Assembly (NCBI GenBank): GCA_963727285.1
Contig: CAVSFF010000009.1
Location: 496,001-560,000, forward strand
Direction of reading: 5' to 3'
DNA: 64,000 bases
DNA from: CAITWD01 sp963727285
GTDB taxonomy: Bacteria > Actinomycetota > Thermoleophilia > Miltoncostaeales > Miltoncostaeaceae
Shown here: positions 53,867-63,878 of the stretch, piece after piece
How positions within the stretch are numbered: the stretch's first letter is position 1
How the letters are laid out: each line of letters begins with the position of its first letter
The notes under the pieces: generated by a model
Seen by the model: only the letters and a program-made list of their open reading frames with translations
Databases searched by the model: none
What the model was told of the DNA's origin: nothing
Made by a program: the position numbers and the translations under genes

Positions 53867-54835
53867 CTAGATGCCTTCGCCTTCGAGGAACACCCGCTCA
53901 CGTCGGGCGGCCACGGCGACCGTATCGCCGACCTCCAGCCCGAGATCGGCAAGCTCCTCGGCCGTGAGCTGTGCGGTCAGGACGTGGCCGTCGTCCTGGA
54001 CCAGGTCCGCGCGCACGGCAAAGCCGAGGTGCACCAGCCGCTCGATCGTCGCCGCCCCGTCGGCTCCGGTGGGCGCCCGCTCCAGCTTGAGGTCGTGCGG
54101 CCGGACGAAGGCGTCGCCGACCCGGTTGACGGTTCCGAAGAACTCCATCACGAACGGGTTGCTCGGGTCGTCGTAGAGCTCCCGGGGCGCTCCGACCTGG
54201 CGAATGCGGGCGTGATCCATGACCGCAATCCGGTCGGCGACCTCCATCGCCTCTTCCTGGTCGTGCGTCACCAGCACCGTGGTCACCTCGGTCTGGTCAT
54301 GCAGTACACGCAGCCAGCGGCGCAGGTCGGCACGCACGCGCGCGTCGAGCGCGCCGAAGGGCTCGTCGAGCAACAACACCGCCGGATCGACCGCCAGTGC
54401 ACGGGCCAGCGCCATCCGCTGGCGCTGGCCGCCCGACAGCTGACCGGGATACCGCTCGCCCAACCCGCGCAGTTGGACGAGTTCCAGGAGCTCCTCGACC
54501 CGCGACCGGATCTCCGGCTTCGGTCGTCGCCGCACCGACAGACCAAAGCCGATGTTCTCGTTGACGGTCATGTGTTTGAACGCCGCGTAGTTCTGGAAGA
54601 CGAAACCGATGCCGCGACGCTGGGGCCGGACGTGGGTGACGTCGTTGCCGTCGATCCGGATCGTCCCGGCGTCGGGTTGCTCCAGCCCGGCGATGATCCG
54701 CAGCAGTGTGGACTTCCCGCTCCCGCTCGGTCCGAGCAGCGCGGTCAGCGATCCGCGCGGTATCTCGAGCGAGACGTCGTCAAGAGCGACGTGGTCGTCG
54801 AAGCGCTTGGAGATGCCTGATACAAGAACGGTCAT
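53867..54835 (-). CDS. cysA: Sulfate/thiosulfate ABC transporter ATP-binding protein CysA
   Basis: A 322-residue ATPase of the sulfate importer. Walker A is GPSGSGKST, Q-loop FVFQNYAAFKHM, signature LSGGQRQRMALARAL and Walker B VLLLDEPFGALD. The sequence AFKHMTV and the C-terminal TOBE-like part (FVRPHDLKLERAP) match CysA. ATG 54835 overlaps the cysW stop (ATGA). It is the last gene of cysT-cysW-cysA; the binding protein is encoded divergently at 56880. Specificity for sulfate over thiosulfate or molybdate comes from context. Confidence 0.93.
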   Translation of the reverse strand: MTVLVSGISKRFDDHVALDDVSLEIPRGSLTALLGPSGSGKSTLLRIIAGLEQPDAGTIRIDGNDVTHVRPQRRGIGFVFQNYAAFKHMTVNENIGFGLSVRRRPKPEIRSRVEELLELVQLRGLGERYPGQLSGGQRQRMALARALAVDPAVLLLDEPFGALDARVRADLRRWLRVLHDQTEVTTVLVTHDQEEAMEVADRIAVMDHARIRQVGAPRELYDDPSNPFVMEFFGTVNRVGDAFVRPHDLKLERAPTGADGAATIERLVHLGFAVRADLVQDDGHVLTAQLTAEELADLGLEVGDTVAVAARRERVFLEGEGI

Positions 54836-55623
54836 CCGACTCCTCGCCGGTTGATCATGCGCATCGCCGCCACGGTGATGACCGAGATCAGCGCCAGAAC
54901 GACCGATGCCGAGTAAGCACCGACGAGGTCGAACGCCTGGAAGCGATTCTCGACAAACAGCGTCATCGTCTGGGACTGGCCGGCGATGTTGCCGGAGACG
55001 ACGGCCACGGCCCCGAACTCGCCGACCACACGCGCGGTAGTCAAGACGATCCCGTATGCCAAGCCATACCGGATGGCCGGCAGCGTGATCTTCAAGACGA
55101 TGTGCAGCGGACTCGCCCCGAGGGTCGCGGCCGCCTCCTGCTGTTCCACCCCGAGCTCGTTCAGCACGGGCACGAGCTCCCGTGTGACGAACGGCAGCGA
55201 GACGACAATTGTCGCGAGGATGATCCCGGGCGTCGAGAACACCACGGGGATCCCGTGATCGATCACCCATGGCCCGAACCAGCCGGACTCTCCCCACACG
55301 AGCACGAGCGCCAGCCCCACGACGACCGGTGAGAGCGCAAGCGGGAGATCGATCAGGGCGCCGAATACCCGACGGCCGCGGAACGTTCGGCGGGTCAGCG
55401 CGAGCGCGGCAAGGATCCCGAAGATCGTATTCGCGGGCACCGCCACGAGCGCAGTGATCAGCGTCAGTTTCAGCGCCGCGACCGCTTCGGGACTGCTGAT
55501 CGCGCTCCAGAAGGGGCCGAGCCCGTGCCGGAACGCGCTCCAGAAGACGAAGACCAGCGGCGCGACGAGCACGATCGCCAGGTACACGCCGGCGAGCCCC
55601 CGCAGGAGGTATTTAGCGCGCAT
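54832..55623 (-). CDS. cysW: Sulfate ABC transporter permease CysW
   Basis: A 263-residue permease with about six membrane helices. The EAA coupling loop reads EQQEAAATLGASPLHIVLKI. RVVGEFGAVAVVSGNI is a family signature shared by CysT and CysW. It overlaps both neighbours in the operon, so the three genes are translated together. The pairing with cysT upstream assigns it as CysW. Confidence 0.92.
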   Translation of the reverse strand: MRAKYLLRGLAGVYLAIVLVAPLVFVFWSAFRHGLGPFWSAISSPEAVAALKLTLITALVAVPANTIFGILAALALTRRTFRGRRVFGALIDLPLALSPVVVGLALVLVWGESGWFGPWVIDHGIPVVFSTPGIILATIVVSLPFVTRELVPVLNELGVEQQEAAATLGASPLHIVLKITLPAIRYGLAYGIVLTTARVVGEFGAVAVVSGNIAGQSQTMTLFVENRFQAFDLVGAYSASVVLALISVITVAAMRMINRRGVG

Positions 55624-56452
55624 GGCGACTCACCCGTGACTCGATGAGGCCGAAGATCACCAGCAGCACCAGAGACGCCACCAGCAACACCAGGGATGCG
55701 GCGGCCGCAGCGGCCCCATTGTCGTTTTCGATCTGGCCGAAGATGTAGACCGATGCCGTCTCCGTCTTGAACGGCAGGTTGCCGGCGATCAGCACGACCG
55801 CACCGAACTCGCCGATCGCGCGGCTGAACGAGAGGCCGATTCCCGACAGCACGGCGGGAATCAGGTTCGGAAGGATCACCTTGCGAAAGATGGTGAACGG
55901 ACCGGCCCCGAGCGTGGCGGCAGCGTCCTCCATGTCGCGGTCGAGGGCCGCGAGCACCGGCTGCACCGACCGCACGGAAAACGGCAGCGTGACGAAGATC
56001 AGCGCCATCACGATGCCGATCCTGGTGTAGGCGATGTTGACCCCAAACGGCCCGTTGACGCCGTAGAGCGACAGGAGCGTCAGTCCCGCGACGATCGTCG
56101 GCAGCGCGAACGGGAGGTCCAGAAGGACATCGACGGCCCACCGCCCGCGGAACGAATCCCGGACCAGAACCCAGGCAACGATGGTGCCCATCACGGCGTT
56201 GACCGCCACCGCCGCTGCCGACACCTCGAACGTCAGACGCAGCGCCGCGACGGCCTCGGGTGAACTCACCGCGGTCCAGAAGGCCGACCAACCTCCGCCG
56301 ATCGCGCTCCAGGCGAGCGCCGCCAGCGGGATCAGCACGACGAGACTCAGGTACGCCACGGCAATTCCGAGGCCGATCGAGGCCCCGGCGCCGCCGGAGC
56401 GTCCGCGCTGGCGCCCGCGTGACGGCGGCGGCACGTCGAGCGCACGGGTCAC
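55613..56452 (-). CDS. cysT: Sulfate ABC transporter permease CysT (CysU)
   Basis: A 279-residue permease with about six membrane helices. The coupling loop is DMEDAAATLGAGPFTIFRKV and the signature is RAIGEFGAVVLIAGNL. GTG 56452 gives the family length; in-frame codons above it belong to the regulatory region. It is the first gene of the cys operon and overlaps cysW by 11 bases. The upstream intergenic sequence holds two similar inverted repeats that may be operators. Confidence 0.92.
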   Translation of the reverse strand: MTRALDVPPPSRGRQRGRSGGAGASIGLGIAVAYLSLVVLIPLAALAWSAIGGGWSAFWTAVSSPEAVAALRLTFEVSAAAVAVNAVMGTIVAWVLVRDSFRGRWAVDVLLDLPFALPTIVAGLTLLSLYGVNGPFGVNIAYTRIGIVMALIFVTLPFSVRSVQPVLAALDRDMEDAAATLGAGPFTIFRKVILPNLIPAVLSGIGLSFSRAIGEFGAVVLIAGNLPFKTETASVYIFGQIENDNGAAAAAASLVLLVASLVLLVIFGLIESRVSRHAR

Positions 56453-56582
56453 CACGACCGGACCTGCGCCTGCGGGGTGCCGGTGCGCGGGCTGCGCTCG
56501 ATCACGTGGGTCATCCCCGGCACCGGTGGCGCCGACCCGTGGTTGCGACGGACGAATCCATGACCCGTGTGTTTTACCAGAA

Positions 56583-56594
56583 ATCCCGAAGGAT
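56583..56594 (-). promoter_or_regulatory. Candidate operator 1 in the divergent cys region
   Basis: ATCC-CGAA-GGAT is an inverted repeat within AAATCCCGAAGGATAGGGGT, 131 bases before cysT. A related repeat lies at 56686. The regulator is unknown. Confidence 0.35.
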
Positions 56595-56685
56595 AGGGGT
56601 ATTTCCATAAGTCATTCCCGGCGTGATCCGCGTGCGCTGCTGCCGGCGCGAAGCGCCCGCGGCGCGACATGGCTCCCAATGCGGC

Positions 56686-56699
56686 ATCCCGAGAGGGAT
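56686..56699. promoter_or_regulatory. Candidate operator 2 in the divergent cys region
   Basis: ATCCC-GAGA-GGGAT is a perfect inverted repeat sharing ATCCCGA with operator 1. It stands midway in the 427-base gap between cysT and the sulfate-binding protein gene. An AT-rich stretch at 56738-56780 (with GGTATTTATCTAG) is the likely promoter region of the binding-protein gene. No SAM riboswitch was seen. Confidence 0.35.
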
Positions 56700-56879
56700 T
56701 TCGGACCGGAGCGAGGGCGCATCCGGGGACCACGTCACAAAAAGCCATAAAAGAAATGGTATTTATCTAGTTATCGGCGCGATGACTCCCCGCACGGGGT
56801 ATCGCGACCGAGGCGACCGACGCGACCGCGGCCGGGCGCCACACTCCCGCACGTCCCCCGATCCAAGGAGCACCCCCCT

Positions 56880-57941
56880 ATGGCCCATACGTCCGGCAGC
56901 GCAACGCGCCGCCGCCTCGTCGGCGTGGCCCTGACCACCCTTGTCGCCGCCGTCGCCGCCGGCACGGCTGCCTGCGGCAGCAGTTCGTCGTCCGGCACCA
57001 CGTCCGGGAGCAGCTCGGGCGCGAGCACATCCGGGACCGCCGCCGGGGGAGGCAAGCTCACTCTCGTCGCCTACTCGACCCCGCAGGAGGCCTACGACGC
57101 GATCATTCCGCAGTGGCAGAAGACCGCCGGTGGCACCGGCGTCGCGGTGAGTGAGTCGTACGGCGCGTCCGGCACGCAGAGCCGTGCGGTCGCGGCGGGG
57201 CTCCCCGCGGACGTGGTGAACTTCGCGACCAGCTCGGACGTGACGCGCCTGGTCAAGGCCGGGATCGTCAGCAGCAACTGGAACACCAAGCCCTACAAGG
57301 GAATCGTGACCGACTCGGTCGTGGTGTTCGTCGTCCGCAAGGGCAACCCGAAGAACATCCAGACGTGGGCCGATCTCACCAAGCCCGGGGTGACCGTGCT
57401 GACGCCGAACCCGATCACCAGCGGGGGCGCACGCTGGAACATCCTGGCCGCCTACGGGGCTCAGCTCGAGCAGGGCAAGACGCCGGCAGAGGCCCAGGCG
57501 TACCTCAAGACGCTCTTCCAGCACGTGACGGTGCAGGACAAGAGCGCCCGGCAGGCGCTGACGACCTTCCAGAACGGACAAGGAGACGTGCTGCTCGACT
57601 ACGAGAGCGAAGCGATCTTCGCCCAGCAGCACAAGGTCCCGGTCGACTACGTGATCCCGCCCCAGACGATCCTCATCCAGACGCCGGGCGCCGTGACGAC
57701 CAAATCCGGGAACCCCACCGCAGCGAACGATTTCCTGAACTACCTCTGGTCGACGCCGGCCCAGACCACGTTTGCCGAACACGGCTTCCGGCCGGTCGTC
57801 CCGTCGGTGGCGGCGACCTACGCGTCGAAGTTCCCGACGCCCCAGAAGGAGTTCACCGTCACGCTGTTCGGAGGATGGTCCGCAGCGAACACGACCTTCT
57901 TCGACCCGAACTCGGGGATCGTCGTCACGGTCCAAAAGTAA
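56880..57941 (+). CDS. Sulfate ABC transporter substrate-binding lipoprotein
   Basis: A 353-residue type II periplasmic binding protein of the Sbp/CysP family. The signal ends in lipobox GTAAC, then a Ser/Gly/Thr-rich linker. Family motifs are LTLVAYSTPQEAYDAIIPQW, SYGASGTQSRAV, LPADVVNFAT and SGGARWNILAAYG (oxyanion binding). VVFVVRKGNPKNIQTWADL is also typical. It would capture sulfate or thiosulfate outside the membrane for CysT-CysW-CysA, which are encoded divergently. A perfect hairpin follows the stop. Confidence 0.92.
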   Translation: MAHTSGSATRRRLVGVALTTLVAAVAAGTAACGSSSSSGTTSGSSSGASTSGTAAGGGKLTLVAYSTPQEAYDAIIPQWQKTAGGTGVAVSESYGASGTQSRAVAAGLPADVVNFATSSDVTRLVKAGIVSSNWNTKPYKGIVTDSVVVFVVRKGNPKNIQTWADLTKPGVTVLTPNPITSGGARWNILAAYGAQLEQGKTPAEAQAYLKTLFQHVTVQDKSARQALTTFQNGQGDVLLDYESEAIFAQQHKVPVDYVIPPQTILIQTPGAVTTKSGNPTAANDFLNYLWSTPAQTTFAEHGFRPVVPSVAATYASKFPTPQKEFTVTLFGGWSAANTTFFDPNSGIVVTVQK

Positions 57942-57954
57942 TCCCGTGATCACC

Positions 57955-58002
57955 GCCCCCGGATCCCTCGCCCGACGACTGTCGGGCGAGGGATCCGGGG
58001 GC
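57955..58002 (+). terminator. Perfect 22-bp hairpin after the sulfate-binding protein gene
   Basis: The left arm 57955-57976 and right arm 57981-58002 are fully complementary, with the four-base loop GACT. The stem is very GC-rich and begins 14 bases after the stop. There is no T tract. It is the strongest hairpin in the window. Confidence 0.75.
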
Positions 58003-58138
58003 CCGTCCGGGGGTGAGAACCGGCTAGAGTTTGGCTGCGTTCGGACGACGGGCACGCCCGCGTTCCACCCCTGCAGGGGGTCCGATCCCGAGCGCGTCTG
58101 ACAGCGCGCCGCCCCTGGGGCCGAAACGAGGATCGGGA

Positions 58139-59178
58139 ATGAGGTTCAGCGGGAGGTCGACGGCACGCTCGCCTTGGCGCCGTCGCGCTGCGGTCGCCGC
58201 ATGCGTCGCCCTCGCCGCCGCCGCGATCGGCGTCCCCGCCGTGGCCGCACGCCGGTCCGGACCGCGGGTCGTCCGCACGCTCCACATCGCCCCCGTGCCG
58301 ACGAGCGTCGCCGACGACGGAGTGCACGTGTGGGTCACGACGACCGGCACGACCTTCGGCGACGGCGTCACCGAGATCGATGCGCGTTCCGGCAAGATCG
58401 TGCGCGCGATCGCGGTCGGCTTCGCGCCCGTCGGAATCGACTCCGACGGGCGCTTTGCATGGGTGACCAGCGAGGCCGGCTTCATCAGCGCGATCGACAC
58501 GCGAACCGGCCGCATCGTCCGATCCGTCTTTGTCGGATCCCCCGCGGTGGACATCGCCTCGGACGGACGGCACGTCTGGGTCACACACAACATCCTCGGT
58601 GGCTTCGGGACCGACATCACGGAGGTGTCGGCGACGACGGGCAGCATCATCCGGACCGTCCACGTGCGTCCCGGCGTCGCGGCGATCAGCGCCGACAAGC
58701 GGCACGTCTGGGTTGCGAGCGCCGGCAGCGGGTTCGCGCCGGGGCACACGGTCACCGAGGTCGACGAGGCCACCGGCCGCGTCGTGCGCACGATCGGGGT
58801 CGGCCAGTTCCCGATCGCCATTGCCGCCGACGGCCGTCGGGTCTGGGTTGCGGCGCCCGGTGGCCTGGTGACCTCGATCAGCGCCGCTACCGGCCGCCGT
58901 CTCCACACCCGCGAGATCGGCCCGTTCCTCAGCGGCATCGCCTCCGACGGGCCGCACGTCTGGGTCAGCGCCGCGTCGCTCGGGTCGGTCGCCGAACTCG
59001 ATCCCGTGTCGGCCCTGGTCACCCACACCCTCAATGTCGGCCCGGGACCCGCCGCACTCGCCGTCGACGGTGCAAGCGCTTGGGTCGTCGAATCGGGCAC
59101 TGGCAGCTCCGCGCCGGGCGACACGGTCACCGAAATCGGACTTCCCGGCGGCCACCGCATTCCGCGATACGGAGGGGC

Positions 59179-59182
<4 letters not shown>
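58139..59182 (+). CDS. Secreted seven-bladed beta-propeller protein (YncE/Vgb-like)
   Basis: A 347-residue protein with a signal or anchor (RRRAAVAACVALAAAAIGVP). The mature part consists of seven repeats of about 42 residues with the pattern I-A-x-D-G-x-x-V-W-V, for example DGVHVWVTTTG, DGRHVWVTHN, DKRHVWVASAG, DGRRVWVAAPG and DGPHVWVSAAS. Each blade ends T-G-x-I-V-R-x-h-x-V-G. This matches YncE-like or virginiamycin B lyase-like propellers. No catalytic residue was identified. The stop overlaps the acyl-CoA dehydrogenase start, an unusual pairing for a secreted protein. ATG 58139 has GAGGATCGGGA before it. Confidence 0.82.
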
Positions 59183-60330
<1,148 letters not shown>

Positions 60331-60431
60331 TCCCGGCGCGATCAGGGAGAACCCCGATATCCGGGCCCCGGGACCGGTGCATAGATGAGGTCATCCGAAG
60401 ATCGCACTTCGGCCGACCAAGGACGCGCGCC

Positions 60432-60917
60432 ATGCCTGCCGCATCACCGCACTCGCGCCACCGGCTCCTGGTGATCTCGAACGCGACCCTCAGCGGCGCC
60501 GAGTTGTTTCGGGAAATCCGCGAGCGCGCGGACGAGTCCGACACCGAGGTGCTCATCGTCGCCCCGGCGCTCACCTCACGGCTGCACTACTGGATGTCCG
60601 ATTTCGACGACGGGGTCGCCAACGCGCAGGCCCGGCTCGAGCGGTCACTTGAGCACTGCGCAGCCGCCGGGATCACCGCCCACGGCCAGCTCGGTGACGC
60701 GCACCCGCTACAGGCGATCGACGATGCGATGCGCGTCTTTCAGCCCGACGAGATCATCATCGCGACCCACCCCCCGGGCCGCTCGAACTGGCTCGAGCGC
60801 GAGGTGGTGAGCGACGCGCGGCGGCGTTACACGGTGCCGATCGTCCACGTCGAAGTCGACTCGGCACACAACGACGCGCACGTCATCGACCCTGATGCGA
60901 AGGCCCGCGCGATCTAG
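60432..60917 (+). CDS. UspA-like Rossmann-fold protein with GRSNWLER motif (paralogue 2)
   Basis: A 161-residue paralogue of the gene at 48419. It contains RLLVISNATLSGAELFREI, TEVLIVAPALTSRLHYWMSD, DAHPLQAIDDAMRVFQPDEI and IATHPPGRSNWLEREVV, so most of the length is shared. The leaders of both genes share CCCCGATA, GGTGCA and CAAGGACG..CGCCATG blocks. This suggests duplication including the promoter, or common regulation. The function is unknown; a stress-linked nucleotide-binding role is the family guess. Confidence 0.78.
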   Translation: MPAASPHSRHRLLVISNATLSGAELFREIRERADESDTEVLIVAPALTSRLHYWMSDFDDGVANAQARLERSLEHCAAAGITAHGQLGDAHPLQAIDDAMRVFQPDEIIIATHPPGRSNWLEREVVSDARRRYTVPIVHVEVDSAHNDAHVIDPDAKARAI

Positions 60918-60975
60918 ACCGACGTACCCCTGACCCGAACTGCGCTGCCGGTCGCCGGCCGCGGCGACGCCGGGG

Positions 60976-61488
60976 CTAGGACTGCGTGCCGCCGTCCACC
61001 GCGGTGTCGAACCGCAGGTTGTTGCACGCCGCGCACACGCTTGCCGGGATGACGCCGATCCGCATCAGCCAGCCGAAGATCGTGCACCCGAGACAGAACC
61101 CGAGCGCGGACTCGAGCAGGGCCGCGACCACGATCGCGGCGAGCAACACATCGGCGGCCGCTTGCTGGCCGAATCCGACCGCGAGGATCGCGGCACCGAC
61201 CGAAAGGACCGCGCCGACCCCCTGCGCAAACCGCTTCGGCGGACCCGGGACCAGCTTTGGCGGAAACCCGAGCCGCGGGGTCACGACCCGCGTCACGAAC
61301 TGGCCCAAGGGGCTCAGCGTCGGCCCCGAGGCCACGCGCGCCACAAAGCCGTAGGCGATGATGAGCGCCATCCACGCCTGGCCGCTGATGATGGCGATCA
61401 GGCACAGGATGACGACGCCGGCGGCGACGGTGCGCGCAGAGACCTCGTTGACGGGATCCGGAAACTTGAAAATTTGATTGGTTTTCAC
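60976..61488 (-). CDS. DUF4395 family membrane protein
   Basis: A 170-residue membrane protein of DUF4395. It starts VKTNQIFKFPDPVNEVSART, has about four hydrophobic helices, and carries the conserved ESALGFCLGCTIFGWLM cysteine pair. A C-terminal ASVCAACNN adds a second cysteine pair. The family often stands near thioredoxin-like or rhodanese genes and may take part in membrane thiol chemistry; none is adjacent here. GTG 61488 was chosen from the conserved start. It converges with the UspA-like gene. Confidence 0.83.
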   Translation of the reverse strand: MKTNQIFKFPDPVNEVSARTVAAGVVILCLIAIISGQAWMALIIAYGFVARVASGPTLSPLGQFVTRVVTPRLGFPPKLVPGPPKRFAQGVGAVLSVGAAILAVGFGQQAAADVLLAAIVVAALLESALGFCLGCTIFGWLMRIGVIPASVCAACNNLRFDTAVDGGTQS

Positions 61489-61561
61489 GGGATTAGCATA
61501 GCGCACCGACTTCCGCCCGCAAGCGCGGCCCGGACGCGTCCCGGAGACGCCCGCTCGCGGC

Positions 61562-62005
61562 TCAGTTGCGCAGCAACAGCACCATGCTGAGCGCAAGCAA
61601 CCCGATGGCGACGATGCGCGTCGGCGTCAGTCCGCGTGCGGCAACCCCGAACAGACCGAAGCGATCGATGATCGCCGCGATCGCGACCTGACCGACGATG
61701 ACGGCGACAAACGTCGTCGTCACCCCGAGCCGGGGCGCCGCCACGAGCGTCGCTGTCACCAGGACGGCACCGCAGAAGCCGCCGAGGTACGCCCACCACG
61801 GGCCGCCTCCCAGGGAACCGATCCCGCCCTGGGCGTTGGTGAACAGCACGCCGGCCGCAAGGAATGCCGTGCCGACGGCAAATGACACCGCCGCAGCCAG
61901 CAGCGGCGACCCGACCACGAGCCGCAGCCGGGCGTTGATCGGTGCCTGGGCCGCAATCAGCCCACCGCCGGTGATCGCGAGCAGCGCGGGTGCGAAACGG
62001 TCCAT
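61562..62005 (-). CDS. DMT family transporter, YdcZ/DUF606 type
   Basis: A 147-residue membrane protein with five hydrophobic helices. GGGLIAAQAPINARLRLVVG is the typical first part of the DUF606 (YdcZ) family, and GPWWAYLGGFCGAVLVTAT is the second signature. These half-size DMT proteins probably act as dimers. The substrate is unknown. It is on the same strand as the DUF4395 gene and divergent from the ABC exporter. Confidence 0.85.
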   Translation of the reverse strand: MDRFAPALLAITGGGLIAAQAPINARLRLVVGSPLLAAAVSFAVGTAFLAAGVLFTNAQGGIGSLGGGPWWAYLGGFCGAVLVTATLVAAPRLGVTTTFVAVIVGQVAIAAIIDRFGLFGVAARGLTPTRIVAIGLLALSMVLLLRN

Positions 62006-62082
62006 GCGACCCCTCCGATGTCGTGCCGATACGGGTACCGGACGCGGCCTGCGGGGCGACCCGGTTGTGGGAGCATACGAGC

Positions 62083-63033
62083 GTGACCTCCGATGCGCCG
62101 CTGTCCCTCGATCTCCGCGAGGTGGTCAAGCGCTACCAGCCGGATGCACCGAATGCGGTCGACGGAATCGACCTGGCCGGCGGGCACGGAGAGATCTTCG
62201 GGCCGCTCGGACCGAACGGCGCCGGCAAGACCACGACGATCGGCATGGCGACCACGCGCGTCCGGCCCACCTCGGGGACGGTCCTGGTGACCGGCGTCGA
62301 CGTGTGTGCGCACCCGTCGGTCGCCAAGCGCAACATCGGTGTCGTCACGCAGTTCAACACCCTCGATCGCGCGTGCACGGTCGAGGAAAACCTCTACTTC
62401 CACGGGCGGTTCTTCGGCATGCCGCGGCGGGTGGCCCACGCCCGGGCCGCATCGCTGCTCGAGCGCTTCGGCATCGGGGATCGCGGACGGACGATGGTCT
62501 CCGCCCTCTCGGGCGGACTCGCCCGACGGACCCAGCTCGCCTGCGCCCTGATGCACGATCCCGAGGTGCTGTTTCTCGACGAGCCGACGACCGGGCTGGA
62601 CCCCCAGAGCCGCATGGCCCTCTGGGACTCCGTGCGCGACCTGCAGCGATCCGAGGGCATGGCCGTGGTGCTGACCACGCACTACATCGAGGAGGCCGAT
62701 GCGCTGTGTGACCGGGTCGCGATCATGAACGCGGGCAGGATCCTCGTGTGCGATACGCCGGACCAGATCAAACGCGATTCTGGCGACGGCGTTCTGGTGA
62801 CCCTGCGGCTTCGCCACGCGAACGCCGGCCTGGTCACCAAATTGCGGGCCGTCGGCGGTGTGATGGCCGTCGACCCCGACGACGATGTCATCCGCGTCCA
62901 TGTCAGCGCTGCCGACGGCATCGTGCCCGAGGTCATTGCCCTCGCCGGCCCGGATCTGCGCGATCTCGCCGTGGCGGAACCCTCGCTCGAGACCGCCTTC
63001 ATCGCCCTGACCGGTCGGGCGCTGGTCCCGTGA
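62083..63033 (+). CDS. ABC exporter ATP-binding protein, DrrA-like
   Basis: A 316-residue ATPase of the daunorubicin-resistance type. Walker A is GPNGAGKTTT, signature SALSGGLARRTQLACAL, Walker B VLFLDEPTTGLD and the H-loop TTHYIEEADALCDRV. The C-terminal domain (about 230-316) matches DrrA-type extensions. GTG 62083 with GGGAG upstream is the start; upstream codons in frame cross the promoter. It overlaps the permease start (GTGA), so they form a two-gene exporter. The substrate is unknown; lipids, antibiotics or siderophores are possible. Confidence 0.92.
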   Translation: MTSDAPLSLDLREVVKRYQPDAPNAVDGIDLAGGHGEIFGPLGPNGAGKTTTIGMATTRVRPTSGTVLVTGVDVCAHPSVAKRNIGVVTQFNTLDRACTVEENLYFHGRFFGMPRRVAHARAASLLERFGIGDRGRTMVSALSGGLARRTQLACALMHDPEVLFLDEPTTGLDPQSRMALWDSVRDLQRSEGMAVVLTTHYIEEADALCDRVAIMNAGRILVCDTPDQIKRDSGDGVLVTLRLRHANAGLVTKLRAVGGVMAVDPDDDVIRVHVSAADGIVPEVIALAGPDLRDLAVAEPSLETAFIALTGRALVP

Positions 63034-63863
63034 CCGCCGCCAGCGTCCGCCGGCCGACGGACCGGTACGGGCTCTATGTGCGCGCCTTCTGGGGACTCAT
63101 GCTCCGGGACGCGCGCGTCCTGGCGCGGGAGTTCGTCCCGTTCCTGCTGCGCACGATCATGAACCCGCTGCTGTTCACGTTCGTGTTCACCTACGTGTTC
63201 CCCAAGATCGGTGCGGGGATCACCCCCGGCGGGAACACGCAGGTCAGCTTCGCGACCGTGATCGCCCCCGGACTGGTCGCGGTGGCCATCTTCTTCCAAG
63301 GCATCGCCGCGGTGGCGCTTCCGCTGGCGACAGAGCTGGGCGGAACACGCGAGATCGAGGACCGGGTGATGGCGCCGCTCCCGGTGAGCGTCGTCGCGCT
63401 GGAGAAGGTGATCTGGAGCAACCTGCAGTCGATCATCGCCGCCGCGGCCGTCCTGCCGCTGGTCCTGTTGGTCTCGGCCGAACCCGTGTCGATCACCATT
63501 GCCAGCTGGCCGATGCTCATCGTCACCGTCCTCCTGGCGGCACTGGTGGCGGGCTACCTCGGGCTGGTCATCGGCACCGTCGTCAAACCGAAGCAGATCG
63601 GCCTGATCTTCTCGCTGGTCGTCGTACCGGTCACGTTTCTCGGCTGCACCTACTACCCCTGGGCGCAGCTCAGCCACATCCCCTGGCTACAGGTGCTCAC
63701 CCTGTTCAATCCCCTCGTGTACGTCTCGGAAGGGCTGCGGATCGCGCTCACCCCGGGCATTCCGCACATGCCGGTGGTTGCGGTCCTGTCGGCCCTGACC
63801 GCACTGCTGATCGCACTCGGCGCGCTCGGGACGTGGCTGTTCATCCGGCGGGTCATCGACTGA
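63030..63863 (+). CDS. ABC-2 type permease, DrrB-like
   Basis: A 277-residue permease with about six hydrophobic helices. LREFVPFLLRTIMNPLLFTF-like sequence near the N-terminus and GCTYYPWAQLSHIPWLQVLT then FNPLVYVSEGLRIALTP are the family signatures. GTG 63030 overlaps the ATPase stop. Together with the upstream ATPase it forms a complete exporter. Confidence 0.92.
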   Translation: MTAASVRRPTDRYGLYVRAFWGLMLRDARVLAREFVPFLLRTIMNPLLFTFVFTYVFPKIGAGITPGGNTQVSFATVIAPGLVAVAIFFQGIAAVALPLATELGGTREIEDRVMAPLPVSVVALEKVIWSNLQSIIAAAAVLPLVLLVSAEPVSITIASWPMLIVTVLLAALVAGYLGLVIGTVVKPKQIGLIFSLVVVPVTFLGCTYYPWAQLSHIPWLQVLTLFNPLVYVSEGLRIALTPGIPHMPVVAVLSALTALLIALGALGTWLFIRRVID

Positions 63864-63878
63864 CCGTCCGGTGACCGG

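Noticed and set aside
56453..56879. A SAM riboswitch controlling sulfate uptake
   Set aside because: No S-box-like conserved core or matching helices were seen; only short inverted repeats are present.
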